Of a DNA stretch of 64,000 bases, positions 12,255-23,560 are shown piece by piece. This DNA is from Tupaia tana (Eukaryota > Chordata > Mammalia > Scandentia > Tupaiidae). The translations under genes were made by a program, and so were the position numbers. The DNA is taken from the NCBI GenBank assembly GCA_026018925.1, contig JAKSZU010000009.1, positions 37,004,415 to 37,068,414 of the forward strand, written 5' to 3'. How positions within the stretch are numbered: the first letter of the stretch is position 1; each line of letters begins with the position of its first letter. The notes under the pieces are model-generated. The model made no database searches and was not told the origin of the DNA. It saw only the letters and a program-made list of their open reading frames with translations.

Positions 12255-12500
12255 TTTTTTTTTTTTTAGTTTTTTTGCCACAAGGTACATGCACTCACTG
12301 GGGAGGAAGGAAGGTAGAAGAAGAAAGTAAGAAATCATCCCGGGGGCGGGGGAGAATGACCACATTGGAATCCCTTCTCCATTCTCTCTGGATTTTGGGT
12401 ATGCATGCATACATGCCTGGGATATTTTTCAGTCTGCCAGGTTCATGGATTTGGCCATGTGGGATTCAGTGCCTTAACTATCATACCACCTGCTGTCCCT
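12255..12500 (-). mobile_element. long-type SINE
   Basis: Poly-T tail, catgcactcactggg block, aatcccttctccattctctc middle, head ending in ccacctgctgtccc. Diverged copy. Confidence 0.85.
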
Positions 12501-13879
12501 GTCAAACTTATATTTTAATCAGAAGATTTATAAGAATTTATGTCTCTGGTCGCCTTTGTGTTCATTTATCATGAGTAAGTTAGACTGTACTTTGCATTAT
12601 TGAACTGCTGCCTGACTAGATGTGGGTGGATACTGTTAAGATAAGTAGACTACATTATGTCACTGAGGCCTTCTCTTTCACTTGCCAAACCTCTGCTGTC
12701 TTACAAAAAAATGTGTATTCAAATGGTGTAAGAGCCACAATGCCTCCAGGACTCTGCCTTCTGCCTGACTTCTGCCCATCTTGCCTCATCTTGCTCATAC
12801 TTGCTGCTGTTTACAACTGCTGCTTTGTAGAATGAGCCAACTGGGCTCCCCAAGCAAGGTGAGAAAAGTTTCCCAGAAGAGCAAAATAATTGTTAAATCA
12901 CAGGCTTTGCAGATCTAAATTGTTTCTAACCTCACTCAAAGCATCCTTTTGTGCTTAGAACAAATTTTACAGTTGTGCCTCTGCTCTTTTCACTACACAC
13001 TCTCAACATACCCCACCTCCAAAATCAACATCTTCTTGCCAATGAATAGCTTGATTCAGACTTCTCCTTTCCTTTTCAATGGATGGGTCCAAAGGTACAG
13101 TCTGCTCCTTTCCTGTCTGCTCCTAGGTTGATGTCCTTCACCTTCACTTAATTATGCTACAGCACCCCTCTCCTCCAAATGGGAATGTGGAATGTATCTA
13201 CAGAGAGAAATTTACCACTATTATTCTGTGAATAAGGCCTATATAAAGGGACCCTAGATTGCTCCTCCGAGCTATCCCTTACAACACAAGTGAGCCTCAG
13301 AGGCCCACAGTAGACATAAGCTATAAAATTCCTGTTTAGTGACTCAACCTTTCGAAATGTTCTAGCTTATCATCTCTGCATTACCTTGGATGTGACCTGC
13401 CTTTCAATACTTATTTATGTGCTCCTAACTGTAGCACAGTGATTTTTAGAAGGCATTTCTCTCTTTCAAAAAGAAGGGGGTAAAGTTGGGCATCCAGCTG
13501 CCAAAATAGTAATATCCACTATTTCCATAAATCACATGAATGCTTTTGCCAGTACATTTTAAATCCAGTACATTCAGCCACCTGATTCCTCTTCACAATC
13601 TTTGGTCAGATCACACTGAATTGATTTTTTTAAAACTCTATTATTTAATGCCCTCCAGATTTTGTATCTGAGCAAAGTCTTGCTATTGACATAGTTTTAT
13701 ATGCATACTTCAAGTGACCTTTTTAAATAGAATCAAATTGATTACTCTGATGGTCATAAAATTTTTATTTGCTTTTAAAACTTTTGATTCAATTTCTACT
13801 CAAATATTATATATCCCCATGAGTCTTTAAAATTATCAAATATTACCAGTCTTTACAAAGCCAATAATTACATTGAAGC
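12501..13879. other. sequence without recognised content
   Basis: No convincing open frame, repeat family or RNA gene was recognised. A TATATAAAGG motif at about 13240 followed by gctcctccgagctatccctt resembles the promoter part of an LTR, but no TG...CA boundaries or duplication were found. Confidence 0.4.
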
Positions 13880-13889
13880 CATAGAAAAA

Positions 13890-14138
13890 TAATTTTTAAT
13901 TTTGCCAGAGGGCACATGCCCTTGCAGGGAAGAGACAGAAACAGTGAAAGGGGAAAGGTGAGAAAGCACCTCCCAAGAGGCATAACCACACCATAATCCC
14001 TTCTCCATTTCTTCCTCCTTTGGAGATTTTGGGATACATGCCCATGTGCCTGGTGTGGTTTCAAGCCACCAGGTCTGGGACTCAAACTGTGTAGTCAGCC
14101 ATGTAGAATGCCTTAACCACCAAGGCATTGGTCAGCCC
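13890..14138 (-). mobile_element. intermediate-type SINE
   Basis: Antisense SINE with gccagagggcacatgccctt block and tRNA-like head ending ggcattggtcagccc. Flanks catagaaaaataatttt (left) and catagaaaaaaatttt (right) form a probable duplication. Confidence 0.88.
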
Positions 14139-14339
14139 ATAGAAAAAAATTTTTGCAAATATATGTAAATATTCTTTCAAATATTCCTGAAAATATTTAT
14201 ATCTAGACAATTCAAATGGAAATATGCAGCCTATTAAAGCACAATGCTTTTCATGTTAAATTTAGGCCATACCATTTCTAAATCACCAATCTTGCTAATG
14301 ACATATTCTGTGGTTTGATCAAACTATAGAATTTAAATC

Positions 14340-14608
14340 TTTTTTTTTTTTTTTTTTGAGAGGTTCTAACCTTAAGGAATGTGCACTCACGGAAAGAGAA
14401 AGAGACAAACCCAGTGACAAGGTAAGGGAGAAATCATCCCATGGGGGCAGGCACGCCTCAATCCCTTCTCCTCCATTCTCCTCCTAAGATCCTGGGCACT
14501 CATGTGCACATGCCTGGTGTGATTTTCAAGCCACCAGATCTGGGACTCGAACCATGGTCAACCATGTGGGAGTCCAGCAATGTAACCACTACGTTATCTG
14601 CTGGTCCC
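14340..14608 (-). mobile_element. long-type SINE
   Basis: T18 tail, aatcccttctcctccattct middle, decayed B box (gggactcgaaccatgg antisense) and head ending atctgctggtccc. Flanks gaatttaaatctt and gagtttgaatctt look like a duplication. Confidence 0.92.
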
Positions 14609-15228
14609 AAGAGTTTGAATCTTAATACTAACTAAATCGTCAGAATTAGCTTCCTTTTCAACAATTTGATTGGTATGTTCATTTAAATCTGAACTGAAAA
14701 AATGAGTTCTGAAAATCAGTTTTGTATTTTCCCATCTAATAATAATCACATTTCTTCTTCAGGCATAAATAACTGGTCCCCAAGTTTACCTAAACAGATA
14801 TATGTGCTTTAAAAAGCTCTAGTTTTAGGAAGTGTGTATTTCACATGGTAAACCAGTGTTATAATTATACTAATCATGTAAATCCTTTTATTTATATGTA
14901 CACATATATGAGGGTCTTCAAAAATTCCTAGAACTATGTATTACTGAAACAGTTATGCATAGATTTCAAAAAATGTTTGCACCAAAATAAACTGGTACTA
15001 AATTATTATAATATGCCTGAACATAATATACTTTGAGGCAGTAAGAAGGATAAGACATCAGTTTACAACATGATGTCATCATGTTTCCCTTATCAGAAAA
15101 AACTTCTACTAAAATTGAAGCAAGAATAAACATCAAATTTATTATAAGGCTTAGGCAGAATAATGGTGAAATCTAGGAATAAAGCACCAAGTAAATTAGC
15201 AGTTTACAAATGGATACTTGTTCGGGTA

Positions 15229-15380
15229 TTTTTTAAAGAATTATTTGAATTAACTTTATTTATTTTAATTTGACTAGAGGACAGAGCAAAAAAGAGAAGG
15301 AACGTGAGAAAGCAAGCCGCCAGTGCGGTCAGCCATGTGGGAGTCCAGCGCCCTTAACCACTATGTCACCTGCCCGCCCC
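15229..15380 (-). mobile_element. short-type SINE inside the mariner element
   Basis: Antisense short SINE: aatttgactagaggacagag body, head gtcagccatgtgggagtcca and end cacctgcccgcccc. Flanks ggatacttgtt and ggataactgtt resemble a duplication. Confidence 0.9.
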
Positions 15381-15860
15381 TGGATAACTGTTTTTTAAGA
15401 TGGAACAGGATGATGTTGAAGATGATGTCTGCAGTGGCAGATCTTCCAAATCAATCTGCAAGGAAAAAAATTAATCTCATTTGTGCCCTAATTGAGGAAA
15501 ATCAATGATTAACAGCAGAAATAAGAGCCAACACCATAGATGTCTCAACCAATTCATGTTATGCAATTCTGACTGAGAAATTGAAGTTGAACAAACTTCC
15601 TGTTCAATGGGTACCAAAACTACTGTGCCCAGATCCATTCCAGACAAGAGGAGAAATTTTAATAGAATTTTAAACAAGTGGGATCAAGGTGCTAAAGCAT
15701 TTCTTCAAAAAATGTTCACATAAAATGACACATGGATTTACCAATATGATTATGAAAACAAAGTACAATAAAAGCAATCATTACCAAGAAGTGGAAGTTG
15801 TCCAGTTAAAACAAAAAAAGACTGGTCAAAAGCAAATGTCACTGCCACAAGTTTTGGAAA

Positions 15861-16222
15861 TTTTATTTTATTTTATTTATTCTTATCATAATCTTGTTTA
15901 TATTACATTGAATCACACATATCCTTACACCATATTACATTTCTTTTTCCAGAAGGAATACCATGCATATCAGTCAAGACAAAGACATTACTATCCACAT
16001 AATCATCATCAAATAGCTTTTCATCATTTTTTTCCAGATTATTATTTTTTTATTCTCATTAGTTTTTAAACGTTCAATCTCTATATATCGTTTGGCTTAT
16101 AAAAAGACTTTACCCAACATGAGATACTTCTCAGAGCAGTCCAGTTGAGAATACTATACATGTTATCATCAACAAATAATAAACCATTTCTGTGTCCCAC
16201 TAATGTCATGCCTCTCTAAATT
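15861..16222 (-). mobile_element. truncated composite 3' tail (two L1 3'-UTR-like units)
   Basis: In antisense it matches the last two units of the VNTR composite element at 49943-51780: unit 3 (15861-16045, agaaggaataccatgcatat) and unit 2 (16060-16222, gagcagtccagttgagaata and tgtgtcccactaatgtcatg). It inserted between coding blocks of the mariner transposase. Candidate duplication: ttttggaaattt (left) and ttttggaattct (right). Confidence 0.75.
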
Positions 16223-16462
16223 TTTGGAATTCTTAAAGCATTTAGCTTGTTGACTTTCTGGAGAGTCAAAGAACAATAATTTTGCTTTGCTTATTATTAG
16301 AGTGTTTTGAGAAAGATATTTGAAGCTTTAGCAGGAAAACTTCATCAAAACTGCTAAGACAATTCCCCTATTCACTCATCTAATCAAATAAGGGCAATTA
16401 TGTCAGAATTTTGATGGGAAATCATTAAGTCCTTACAGTCCTGATTAGCTACTTCTAATTTG

Positions 16463-16493
<31 letters not shown>
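16463..16493. repeat. (GT)n microsatellite
   Basis: About 15 GT units within the mariner remnant, just before the KGTHFSSVNN coding block. Confidence 0.97.
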
Positions 16494-16496
<3 letters not shown>

Positions 16497-16558
16497 TAAT
16501 CTTAAAAATAATTTTTAAGGGCACCCATTTTTCTTCAGTTAATAATGTAAAGGAAACT

Positions 16559-16815
16559 TGGGACCAGCAGTAAGCATAATGGCTATGTCACTGGACTCTC
16601 ATGTAGTCAACTGCGATTTGAGTCCCGGACCCAATGGCTTAAATTCACGCTGGGAGCATTTGTGTCTGTGCCCAAGATCCCAAGAGGAGAATGGAGGAGA
16701 AAGGATTGCTGCGTGGCCATCCCCCCTGGGGGGGGGGGGTGATTTCTCACTTTCTGTCTCTCTGTCTCTCTGTGTCTTTCTGGCAAGCACACGTACCCTA
16801 TAGCAAAAAACTCTC

Positions 16816-16890
<75 letters not shown>
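16559..16890 (+). mobile_element. long-type SINE with A/(TA)n tail
   Basis: Head gggaccagcagtaagcataa, decayed B box gatttgagtcc, GC-rich body, then A-rich tail (16814-16845) followed by (TA)n to 16886. Exact 18-bp duplication aataatgtaaaggaaact at 16541-16558 and 16891-16908; removing the SINE restores the mariner transposase frame VNNVKET. Confidence 0.97.
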
Positions 16891-16891
<1 letters not shown>

Positions 16892-17050
16892 ATAATGTAA
16901 AGGAAACTACCTTGACATGGTTAAATCCCCAGGACCTGCAGGTCTTTAAGGCTAGATTAAATGGCTGGTATCATTGCTTACAAAAGCGTCCTGAACTTAA
17001 TGGAACTTATGTTGAGAAATAGAGTTTATATTTTTTATTTTGTCTTTTTA

Positions 17051-17227
17051 AAATTATTTTATTTAACTTTATTTATTTACTTATTATTTTTAATTTGACC
17101 AGAGAGGGACAGAGAAAGAAAGAGAGAGAGAGAAAGTGAGAAAGTAAGCTGCCAGGTCCAGGACTCGAACCATGGCCAGCCATGTGGGAGTCCAGCACCC
17201 TTAACCACCTCACCACCTGCTGGCCCC
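17051..17227 (-). mobile_element. short-type SINE
   Basis: Antisense: tttaatttgaccagagaggg body, head gccatgtgggagtccagcac and ctgctggcccc end. Duplication tattttgtctttt at 17036-17048 and 17228-17240. Confidence 0.95.
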
Positions 17228-17390
17228 TATTTTGTCTTTTAATTTCATTTTTTATGGATATTTTAAGTTCTATTCTGTAAGATTTTTATTCACAATGAAC
17301 TATATTATATGTGGCATTTTCAATTTAGACAACTTTCTTTTCAGAGGTAGTATCAGTATATCCTTCTTCTCTATTCCTAAACACTACCAC

Positions 17391-17412
17391 CAAAAAGAAA
17401 GAAAGAAAGAAA

Positions 17413-17449
<37 letters not shown>

Positions 17450-17535
17450 AAAAGGAAGGAAGGAAGGAAGGAAGGAAGGAAGGAAGGAAGGAAGGAAGGA
17501 AGGAAAAGGAAAAGGAAAGAAAGAAAGAAAAGAGA
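17391..17535. repeat. (GAAA)n / (GGAA)n purine tract
   Basis: About 145 bp of pure purine, GAAA units then GGAA units then GAAA units. All six frames stay open over it (lysine/glutamate or serine/phenylalanine runs), which is a composition effect and not coding. Confidence 0.97.
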
Positions 17536-17659
17536 GAAAGTGAATGTGATGTAATGTTAATTCTTTCATAAATTTCTCCATGTTCACATTATCATAGGCC
17601 AATGAACATATATCTATATAAGTGTGTGTGTACAAAATGTTTTACAAAGATAGTATGTC

Positions 17660-17902
17660 CTTTTTATTTTAATTGCCATAGGGCATGTGTAGTCACCAGG
17701 AAGAGACAAAGAATGGGAGAAAGCACCCCCAAATGGGGTACAATCACACTGCAGTACCTTCTCTATTTCTCCATCCTGTCAGGATTTTGGGCATGTACAC
17801 ACATGAGCCCAGCATATTTTTGAAGTTGTGAGTTTAGGATTGGAACCATGGTTGGTCATGTGGGATCCAGTTCCCTTAACCATTAGGCTTCAGGGCTGGT
17901 TC
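17660..17902 (-). mobile_element. long-type SINE, diverged
   Basis: Antisense SINE: aattgccatagggcatgtgt start block, atttctccatcctgtcagga middle, head ending cagggctggttccc. Confidence 0.85.
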
Positions 17903-17984
17903 CCATGTTCTGTTCTATTCACTGTTTTTTTTTTTCATTACTCTCAGAACCATATCTTAGAAATATGGCTAAGTCAATTGATGA

Positions 17985-18330
17985 AAACCTAAATCATTCT
18001 TTTTATGGTTGCCTCATATCTCATATGTATGAATGTGCCATACTTGGATTCAATGATACTATTGGAGAATTGAATTTAAGATATTTCCAATATTTTGTCA
18101 TTATAAACATTATGGGCAAGGCCAGCAAGTGGCGTGGTGGTTAAGGACGGTGGACTCCCACATGGCCGACCACAGTTCAAGTCTTTGACCTGGCGGCTTG
18201 CTGTCTCACTTTCCCCTGCCTCTGTCTCTCACACTCTGTCCCTCTCTGGTCAAATTTAGATAAATAAAAATAAATAAATAAACAATAAATTCAATAAAAT
18301 AATTCTTTAGAAAGAACATTATGGGCATTT
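17985..18330 (-). mobile_element. old L1 3' fragment with a SINE
   Basis: tttttatggttgcctcatatc and aagatatttccaatattttg look like the antisense end of an old L1 ORF2. Short and diverged; the SINE at 18119-18314 sits in it. Confidence 0.45.
18119..18314 (+). mobile_element. short-type SINE
   Basis: gccagcaagtggcgtggtgg head, pyrimidine body, (AAAT)n-like tail. Duplication aacattatgggca at 18106-18118 and 18315-18327. Confidence 0.96.
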
Positions 18331-18584
18331 TCCCCCTACTATTAGTTACTAAAGGTTTTCTATCAATTGGAGGCATTAACCAAAATAAGTTTCATGAATC
18401 AAATTGTATTTTTAAAAAGGAAAAATAATATTTGCACCAGCAATGTATGAAACTACTTTTGTCTATGCCTTGCAGCAGTAAATGTTAACTCAATTTTAAT
18501 ATTTTCCAAGATGTAAGATAAAAGTTACTTTAGTTTGCATAGGGTAGTTTAGCATCCTTGCACTAATTTACTGAACTTCTTTTT

Positions 18585-18833
18585 TTTAGATTTTTGCTAT
18601 AGGGCACATGTGCTCAACAGAGAGACAGAGAGGGACCAAAAGACAAAAAGCAGGAAATCACCCTCTGGGGAGATGGCCACATCACAATCCCTTCTCTTCC
18701 ATTCTCCTCTCAGGATTTTGGGCACACACGCACATGCACCTGGCATGAGTTTTAAGCTGCAGGGTCTGCGATTTGAATGGTGGTCAACTCCATGGGAGTC
18801 CAGTGATGTAACCATTATTACATCTGCTTGCCC
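18585..18833 (-). mobile_element. long-type SINE
   Basis: Antisense: tttttgctatagggcacatg, cacaatcccttctcttccat, head ending tctgcttgcccc. Flanks tttactgaactt and tttattgaacct look like the duplication. Confidence 0.92.
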
Positions 18834-19579
18834 CAGTTTATTGAACCTTTTAATTTCCTATTCCACTGTTTATTTATCCATATCCTTTTTCTCTTTATCT
18901 GTTGTGTTTTCTTCTTTTAATCACTTCAAGGACTTAGAACAAATCATAGTTATTCAGTTTTTTTTATAAATATCATGCTATTTTTCTATTTCGTATCAGT
19001 CCTTAATTTTATTCTTAGTATCTTTTCTCTAGCAACAATTTTATATTTTTCCATTCAAATATGACTACTTCTTATATTACAGCATCTGGATTTTTTTTAA
19101 ACTACTACTTACCTAATAAACACGTTTATTCCCTATTCCCAATTTCACCCAAAGATTTCAAACATGTCCTTAGTCATTGACATCATACGCTAATTTGGAA
19201 CTGATTTTCTGTTCTCGTCCACCTGGAATGTAAGACAGGGCTTCAAAGAAGCCCAGAAAGAAGAGAGGCTATAGAGAATAGCACTGAGGCCTCAAGTTCA
19301 AAACCAGATTTCTTTTCCCTCACTACACAGGGACACAGAAGTTAGGGAAAACTGTAGCAGTCTAGAAACTGCATAGAGCACAAAACTCAGACAAAAGGTC
19401 TTCCCATTTGCAGCCTCCTGTACTTTCTATGTGGCAAATGAAAAGAAGTGATAAAATATTCAACAGATAACGTTGTTTCGCTAAATGTTATTTCCCCTGA
19501 ATCCTCTAGCCCTCTTAGTAACTATATCTTAGACACCACATGAAGCTGATTTCCCTATAGTCAAAAAATACATAATTCT
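18834..19579. other. sequence without recognised content
   Basis: AT-rich sequence with no convincing gene or repeat family recognised. The short open frames lack conserved features. Confidence 0.4.
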
Positions 19580-19863
19580 GGGACCAGCAGTTGGCGTATT
19601 GGCTATGTCGCTGGACTCCCATGTAGTTGACCGTGGTTCAAGTCCCAGACCCAGTGGCTTAAACTCACGCCGGGCACGTGTGTGTGCGTGCCTAAGATCC
19701 CGAGAGGAGAAGGGAGGAGAAGGGATTGTGGTGTGGCCATCCCCCTTGGGGGGTGATTTCTCGCTTTCTGTCTCTCTGTCTCTCTCTTTCTGGTGAGTGC
19801 ATGTGCTCTATAGCAAAAACCTCTCAAAATAAATAAATAAATAAATAAAGTTTTAAAAATAAA
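19580..19863 (+). mobile_element. long-type SINE
   Basis: Head ggaccagcagttggcgtatt, B box ggttcaagtcc, body with catcccccttggggggtgat, AAAT-repeat tail. Relatively well preserved. Confidence 0.95.
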
Positions 19864-20025
19864 TAAATAATTCCATCTTGTACATACTTTCCCTTTCCTC
19901 CTGAGGCGTTATCTCTGATGTGGCCACCCCCCCACACACACACATACACACTCACTAACTCAGAAAATCACCATTCTTTCCAAACCTTCAATTTGGACTT
20001 TAATTCAACTGCCTCAAACAGGAAA

Positions 20026-20260
20026 CAACCCAGTGTCACTAAACAATACAATGGACAAATGAGTTGCAGTATATCCAGACAATGGAATACAAGAGTAAAA
20101 ATAAGCAAACTACAGTTTGCACATAAAAACATGGATGAAACTGATAAACTAATGATGACTGAAGTCAGTCAGACATAGAAACATTTACAAAATGTTAGAT
20201 AATTAAAAGCTGAGCAAAATAAAATAAAAGGAAAGGAATAAACCTCATTTCCACAAATAG
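20026..20260 (+). mobile_element. old L1 3' end of ORF2
   Basis: aacccagtgtcactaaacaa, acaatggaatacaagagtaa and aacatggatgaaactgataa are the sense C-terminal ORF2 region of an old L1. Diverged, truncated on both sides. Confidence 0.7.
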
Positions 20261-20327
20261 ACATAATACTAATTTACATTTTCACTTATCAGCTCATGAG
20301 CATGATGTTTAAAAAACCATTAAATGA

Positions 20328-20500
20328 GGGACCATCTGGTGGTGTGGTGATTGGGATGCTGGACTCCCACATGGCTGAACACAGTTTGAGTCCCAGATCT
20401 GGTGGCTTGCTTTCTCACTTTCCCTCTCTCTATCTCTGACTCTCCCTGGTGAATTGAAAAATAAATTAAATTAAATTAATATATACTTTTTAAATTAAAT
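20328..20500 (+). mobile_element. short-type SINE
   Basis: Head gggaccatctggtggtgtgg, degenerate B box gtttgagtccc, body ending ctccctggtgaattgaaaaa, A/T-rich tail. Confidence 0.9.
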
Positions 20501-20505
20501 GTGGG

Positions 20506-20750
20506 CCAGCTAGGGGATGGTGTGGTTAAGGCAGCTGAATCCCACATGGCCTACTGTGAGGTTCAAGTCCCAGAGCTGGAGGCTTGAAAAACACACCAGG
20601 CGCATGCACATATGTGCCCAAAACCCCAAGAAGAGAGTGCAGAAGGGATTGTGGTGTGGTCATTCCTCCAGGGAGGTGCTTTCTCACTTTCTCTCCCTAT
20701 CTGTCCCTCTCTGGTGAGAACAAGCACCTTATCTTTAAAAGAAAGGGGTA
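20506..20750 (+). mobile_element. intermediate-type SINE
   Basis: Head gggccagctaggggatggtg, B box ggttcaagtcc, gcatgcacatatgtgcccaa body, tail aaaagaaagg. Directly adjoins the preceding SINE. Confidence 0.9.
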
Positions 20751-20991
20751 AATGCAAACTTAAGTAATTCCAAATGTTCTGAGAAACAAAACTACGTGTT
20801 AGAGTCTATGGATAGGGTCTAGAGGAAAGAGATTGCTATGTGGTCCTGTGTAAGAAGAGAAGCTATGGGAAGTTACAGAAAATAAGGTGAGCTGGAGCCT
20901 CACCTCCTTCCAGGAGCCTCACCTGATCTAACCTATGGGAGTAAGAGAAGGAAAGCTATTGTGGACAAGTAATTCTAAACTATATATAACA

Positions 20992-21530
20992 ATTTTTTTC
21001 TCCATCACCAAATAATTTATTTGGAATCAGAATTAAAAGAGCATTTGACAGTTATGAAATGTATATTTATCCTAATACTTCTGTGGTTGTACAACTGACC
21101 TATCACACATTACTAGATTAACTTTACTTCTTCAGGGTGGGGGTTTATCACAGCTTTCAAATTTGGGATCAATTCCAACTTGAAGTTAGGGAATGTGTTC
21201 ATGTCTGCTTTACCATACATTTGCCTAAGCTTAAGCTTAAAAAGCTTCCTCTTCGGATCTTGCTGGTATTCCGGTCCAGTATCAGCAGGTCCTCCAAATG
21301 TCTGTCATTTAGATGTGTACTCTCTAATCTTGTCCACAATAAGTTTCTGTACAGGATCAAGTTCCGTATTAAGTGCCACTGCTATAACAGCAATGTTCCT
21401 CTGCAAATGAACTGAGACTGCTGCCGGAATGACGGCGATCTTGAAGAGCCTCTGAAGGATCATGATTCTTTATTACTTGCACTCAGTTCCAGGTTGCCAG
21501 AGCCACCAACGCCACCACCACTCTACTCTG
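20992..21530 (-). pseudogene. ATP5PF: processed pseudogene of mitochondrial ATP synthase coupling factor 6
   Basis: Coupling factor 6 is part of the peripheral stalk of mitochondrial ATP synthase. The antisense reading from the ATG at 21463 gives MILQRLFKIAVIPAAVSVHL, QRNIAVIAVALNTELDPVQK, LIVDKIREYTSK, then a stop, then QTFGGPADTGPEYQQDPKRK and MYGKADMNTFPNFKLELIPN. No introns, about 65 bp of 5' UTR (21464-21530), a 3' UTR with an AATAAA signal near 21011 (antisense) and poly-A at 20993-20999. A premature stop follows TSK, there is a small insertion in the KLK region, and the C-terminus is frameshifted. Confidence 0.93.
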
Positions 21531-21544
21531 TGTAATAAATTGAA

Positions 21545-21702
21545 GTGCTTGATATTGGTCCTCTTCTGCTTTGATCATGAAAAGTAATTTAGATCATATT
21601 ATAGAAGGGCAAGGATATAGAGAATGAGTAGCAGTAAGAGGGGGGAGGAATAATACTGGCCCACAAAATGAATCACTAATGAAGATTTTTCATGTATAAT
21701 AC
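21545..21702. other. short unrecognised stretch
   Basis: Between the ATP5PF retrocopy and a SINE. Nothing recognised. Confidence 0.4.
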
Positions 21703-21955
21703 CTGAGAACAGAAGGTGGTATGGAGTTTAAGGCAGTTGGATCCCACATGGCCAACTTCACGGTTCAAATCCCAAAACCAGAGGCTTGAAAATCACACCA
21801 TGTGCATGTATGCCCAAAATCTAGGGCAGAGAATGGAGAAGGGATTACGGTGTGATCAGGGAGCAGGGGGTGATTTCTCCCTTTCTCTCTCCCTCCCTTC
21901 CCCCCCCCGCAAGCAAACATGACTTATAGCAAATTAAATAATAATAATAATTAAC
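21703..21955 (+). mobile_element. intermediate-type SINE, diverged head
   Basis: Head ctgagaacagaaggtggtat has lost the usual start; B box ggttcaaatcc; body gtgcatgtatgcccaaaatc; AAT-rich tail. Confidence 0.82.
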
Positions 21956-22185
21956 AAGAAAATAATAGTGTCTGTTAGAGGAAGGGCTAACACACAACAT
22001 CTAAATTTAACAATTAAGGCAATAATGTTGGTATAAGAACAGTTTTACCTTAGGGCAAGATTCCTGAGGGCCACGGAACAGGACTCTACCATGCTGTTCA
22101 TAGTAGGCAGAACAAGCAAAATTGCAGCTGTTATTATACTTCCTATTTCCTAGAGTGGTGGGAAGGAAAAAAGAGGTTGGAAACT

Positions 22186-22395
22186 AAATTTTATGGAGTA
22201 CTTTCTATGTTCTGAGGCTTCTACTTTAACATGTCATTTACTCTTCCCATTAGCTCTCTGAGATAGGTAGCATTCTTACCACCTTTTGACATGTGAGAAA
22301 ACTCTCAGAGACTCAAAAATTAGTAAGTTGCAGAGACATGATTTGAACCGACTCTTTGATTCTAAAGCCTATTCTCTTCCCACCACCTCTATGTC
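22186..22395 (+). mobile_element. MIR (mammalian-wide interspersed repeat)
   Basis: tggagtactttctatgttct, ttactcttcccattagctct, gagataggtagcattcttac and ttgcagagacatgatttgaa follow the MIR consensus through the core into the 3' part. Old and diverged, as expected of MIR. Confidence 0.85.
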
Positions 22396-22431
22396 TGTCG
22401 CATTTAATGTACACATTAAAATCATGTTAGG

Positions 22432-22692
22432 GGACCAGCAGTTAGCGTAATGGCTATGTCACTGGAATCCCACATAGTCGACCGCGGTTTGTGTCTTGGA
22501 CCCGGTGGCTTAAAACTCATGCCGGGCGCGTGTGCGTGCATGCCCAAGATCCCGAGAGGAGAATGGAGGAGAAGGGATTGCAGCTTGGCCATCCCCCCTG
22601 GGGGCGTGACTTCTCGCTTTCTGTCTCTCTGTCTCTCTGTGTCTGTCTGGCGAGCACACACGCCCTATAGCAAAAACCTCTCAAAAAAAAAA
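22432..22692 (+). mobile_element. long-type SINE
   Basis: Head gggaccagcagttagcgtaa, body with atgccgggcgcgtgtgcgtg, A14 tail. Duplication aaaatcatgttagg at 22418-22431 and 22693-22706. CpGs are well retained, suggesting a recent insertion. Confidence 0.97.
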
Positions 22693-22822
22693 AAAATCAT
22701 GTTAGGAGCTTTAGAAAATTACCACTGCCCAGGTCCCACTCCCAGAAATTGTCATTCAACTATCTAGATGTAGGCCAAGGGGAGGAACTGGGCATACATA
22801 TACTTTTAATAACATAAACATT

Positions 22823-22997
22823 AGGGGCCAGCAGGTGACATGGTAGTTAGGGTGCTAGAATTCCCACATGGCTGACTGCAATTAGGGTCCCAGACTTGGT
22901 GGCTTGCTTTCTCACTCTTTCTCTCTCTCTCTGTCTTTCTCTGGCAAAACACATGTGAAAATATAATAAATAAATAAATAAATAATTTTAAAATATA
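22823..22997 (+). mobile_element. short-type SINE
   Basis: Head ggggccagcaggtgacatgg, pyrimidine body, (AAAT)n tail. Duplication ataaacattag on both sides. Confidence 0.95.
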
Positions 22998-23002
22998 TAT
23001 AA

Positions 23003-23200
23003 ACATTAGAATTTACAAAGCAAATGTACAGTCCTGTAATTTTGTGACCCATTCTTTTGATTGCTGCATAGTTTTCTAACTGTGCGAACATACCACAATA
23101 CATTTAACCTTTCCCAGTTGATGCACCCTTGGGTGATTTCTAGTTTGAAGCAAATAAAATAAGGCTGCTAAGAACATACTTACACATGCCTTTTGATCGA
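23003..23200 (-). mobile_element. old L1 ORF2 fragment
   Basis: attgctgcatagttttctaa, cccagttgatgcacccttgg and ggctgctaagaacatactta are the antisense C-terminal ORF2 region of an old L1. Confidence 0.65.
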
Positions 23201-23525
23201 CAGAGACACTTATTTCTCAGTTTTAAATCATGCATTATCAAGGAGAGCAATAGCATCCTCAAGGGAGTGAATATTTTTTCTTAGGGAGGTGAAAAAAAAT
23301 CTTACATATTAACAGTGCTTTGTGGCTCTCCAAAAGACCACAATACATAAATAACATAAAGAGATATACACTATAACTGAAGTATCAAAATTTCATGAAG
23401 GAGTGGGCATAATAAGGACAGAAAAAAAAAAATCTAAAAGGTTCCAGGTCCTTGGGAACAAAGGGAGTTAAAGAGGGAAAAAATCCTCTGCTGAGAAACA
23501 CTGCTTTATACCTTAGGACTGAAAT

Positions 23526-23560
<35 letters not shown>

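Larger units (their letters stand above)
14905..17280 (+). mobile_element. mariner-type DNA transposon, inactive, carrying four insertions
   Basis: The left end tatgagggtcttcaaaaatt is a mariner-like terminal repeat. Transposase coding is recognisable in four pieces. 15400-15850 reads MEQDDVEDDVCSGRSSKSIC, then LNKWDQGAKAFLQK and a DTWIYQYDYENK block that contains the catalytic Asp. 16320-16440 reads KLHQN, then IHSSNQIRAI and WEIIK. 16515-16558 reads KGTHFSSVNNVKET. 16905-17025 reads TLTWLNPQDLQVFK, then GWYHCLQKRPELN. Insertions are SINEs at 15229-15380, 16559-16890 and 17051-17227, and an L1-like 3' UTR at 15861-16222. Stops and frameshifts are numerous. The right terminal repeat is not clearly preserved. 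Confidence 0.85.

Noticed and set aside
15689-16069. 126-residue plus-strand frame
   Set aside because: Its first half is the degraded mariner transposase region and its second half is antisense 3' UTR of an inserted element; not one gene.
17232-17635. Basic Lys/Glu-repeat protein (or its Ser/Phe antisense)
   Set aside because: Translation of the GAAA/GGAA microsatellite.
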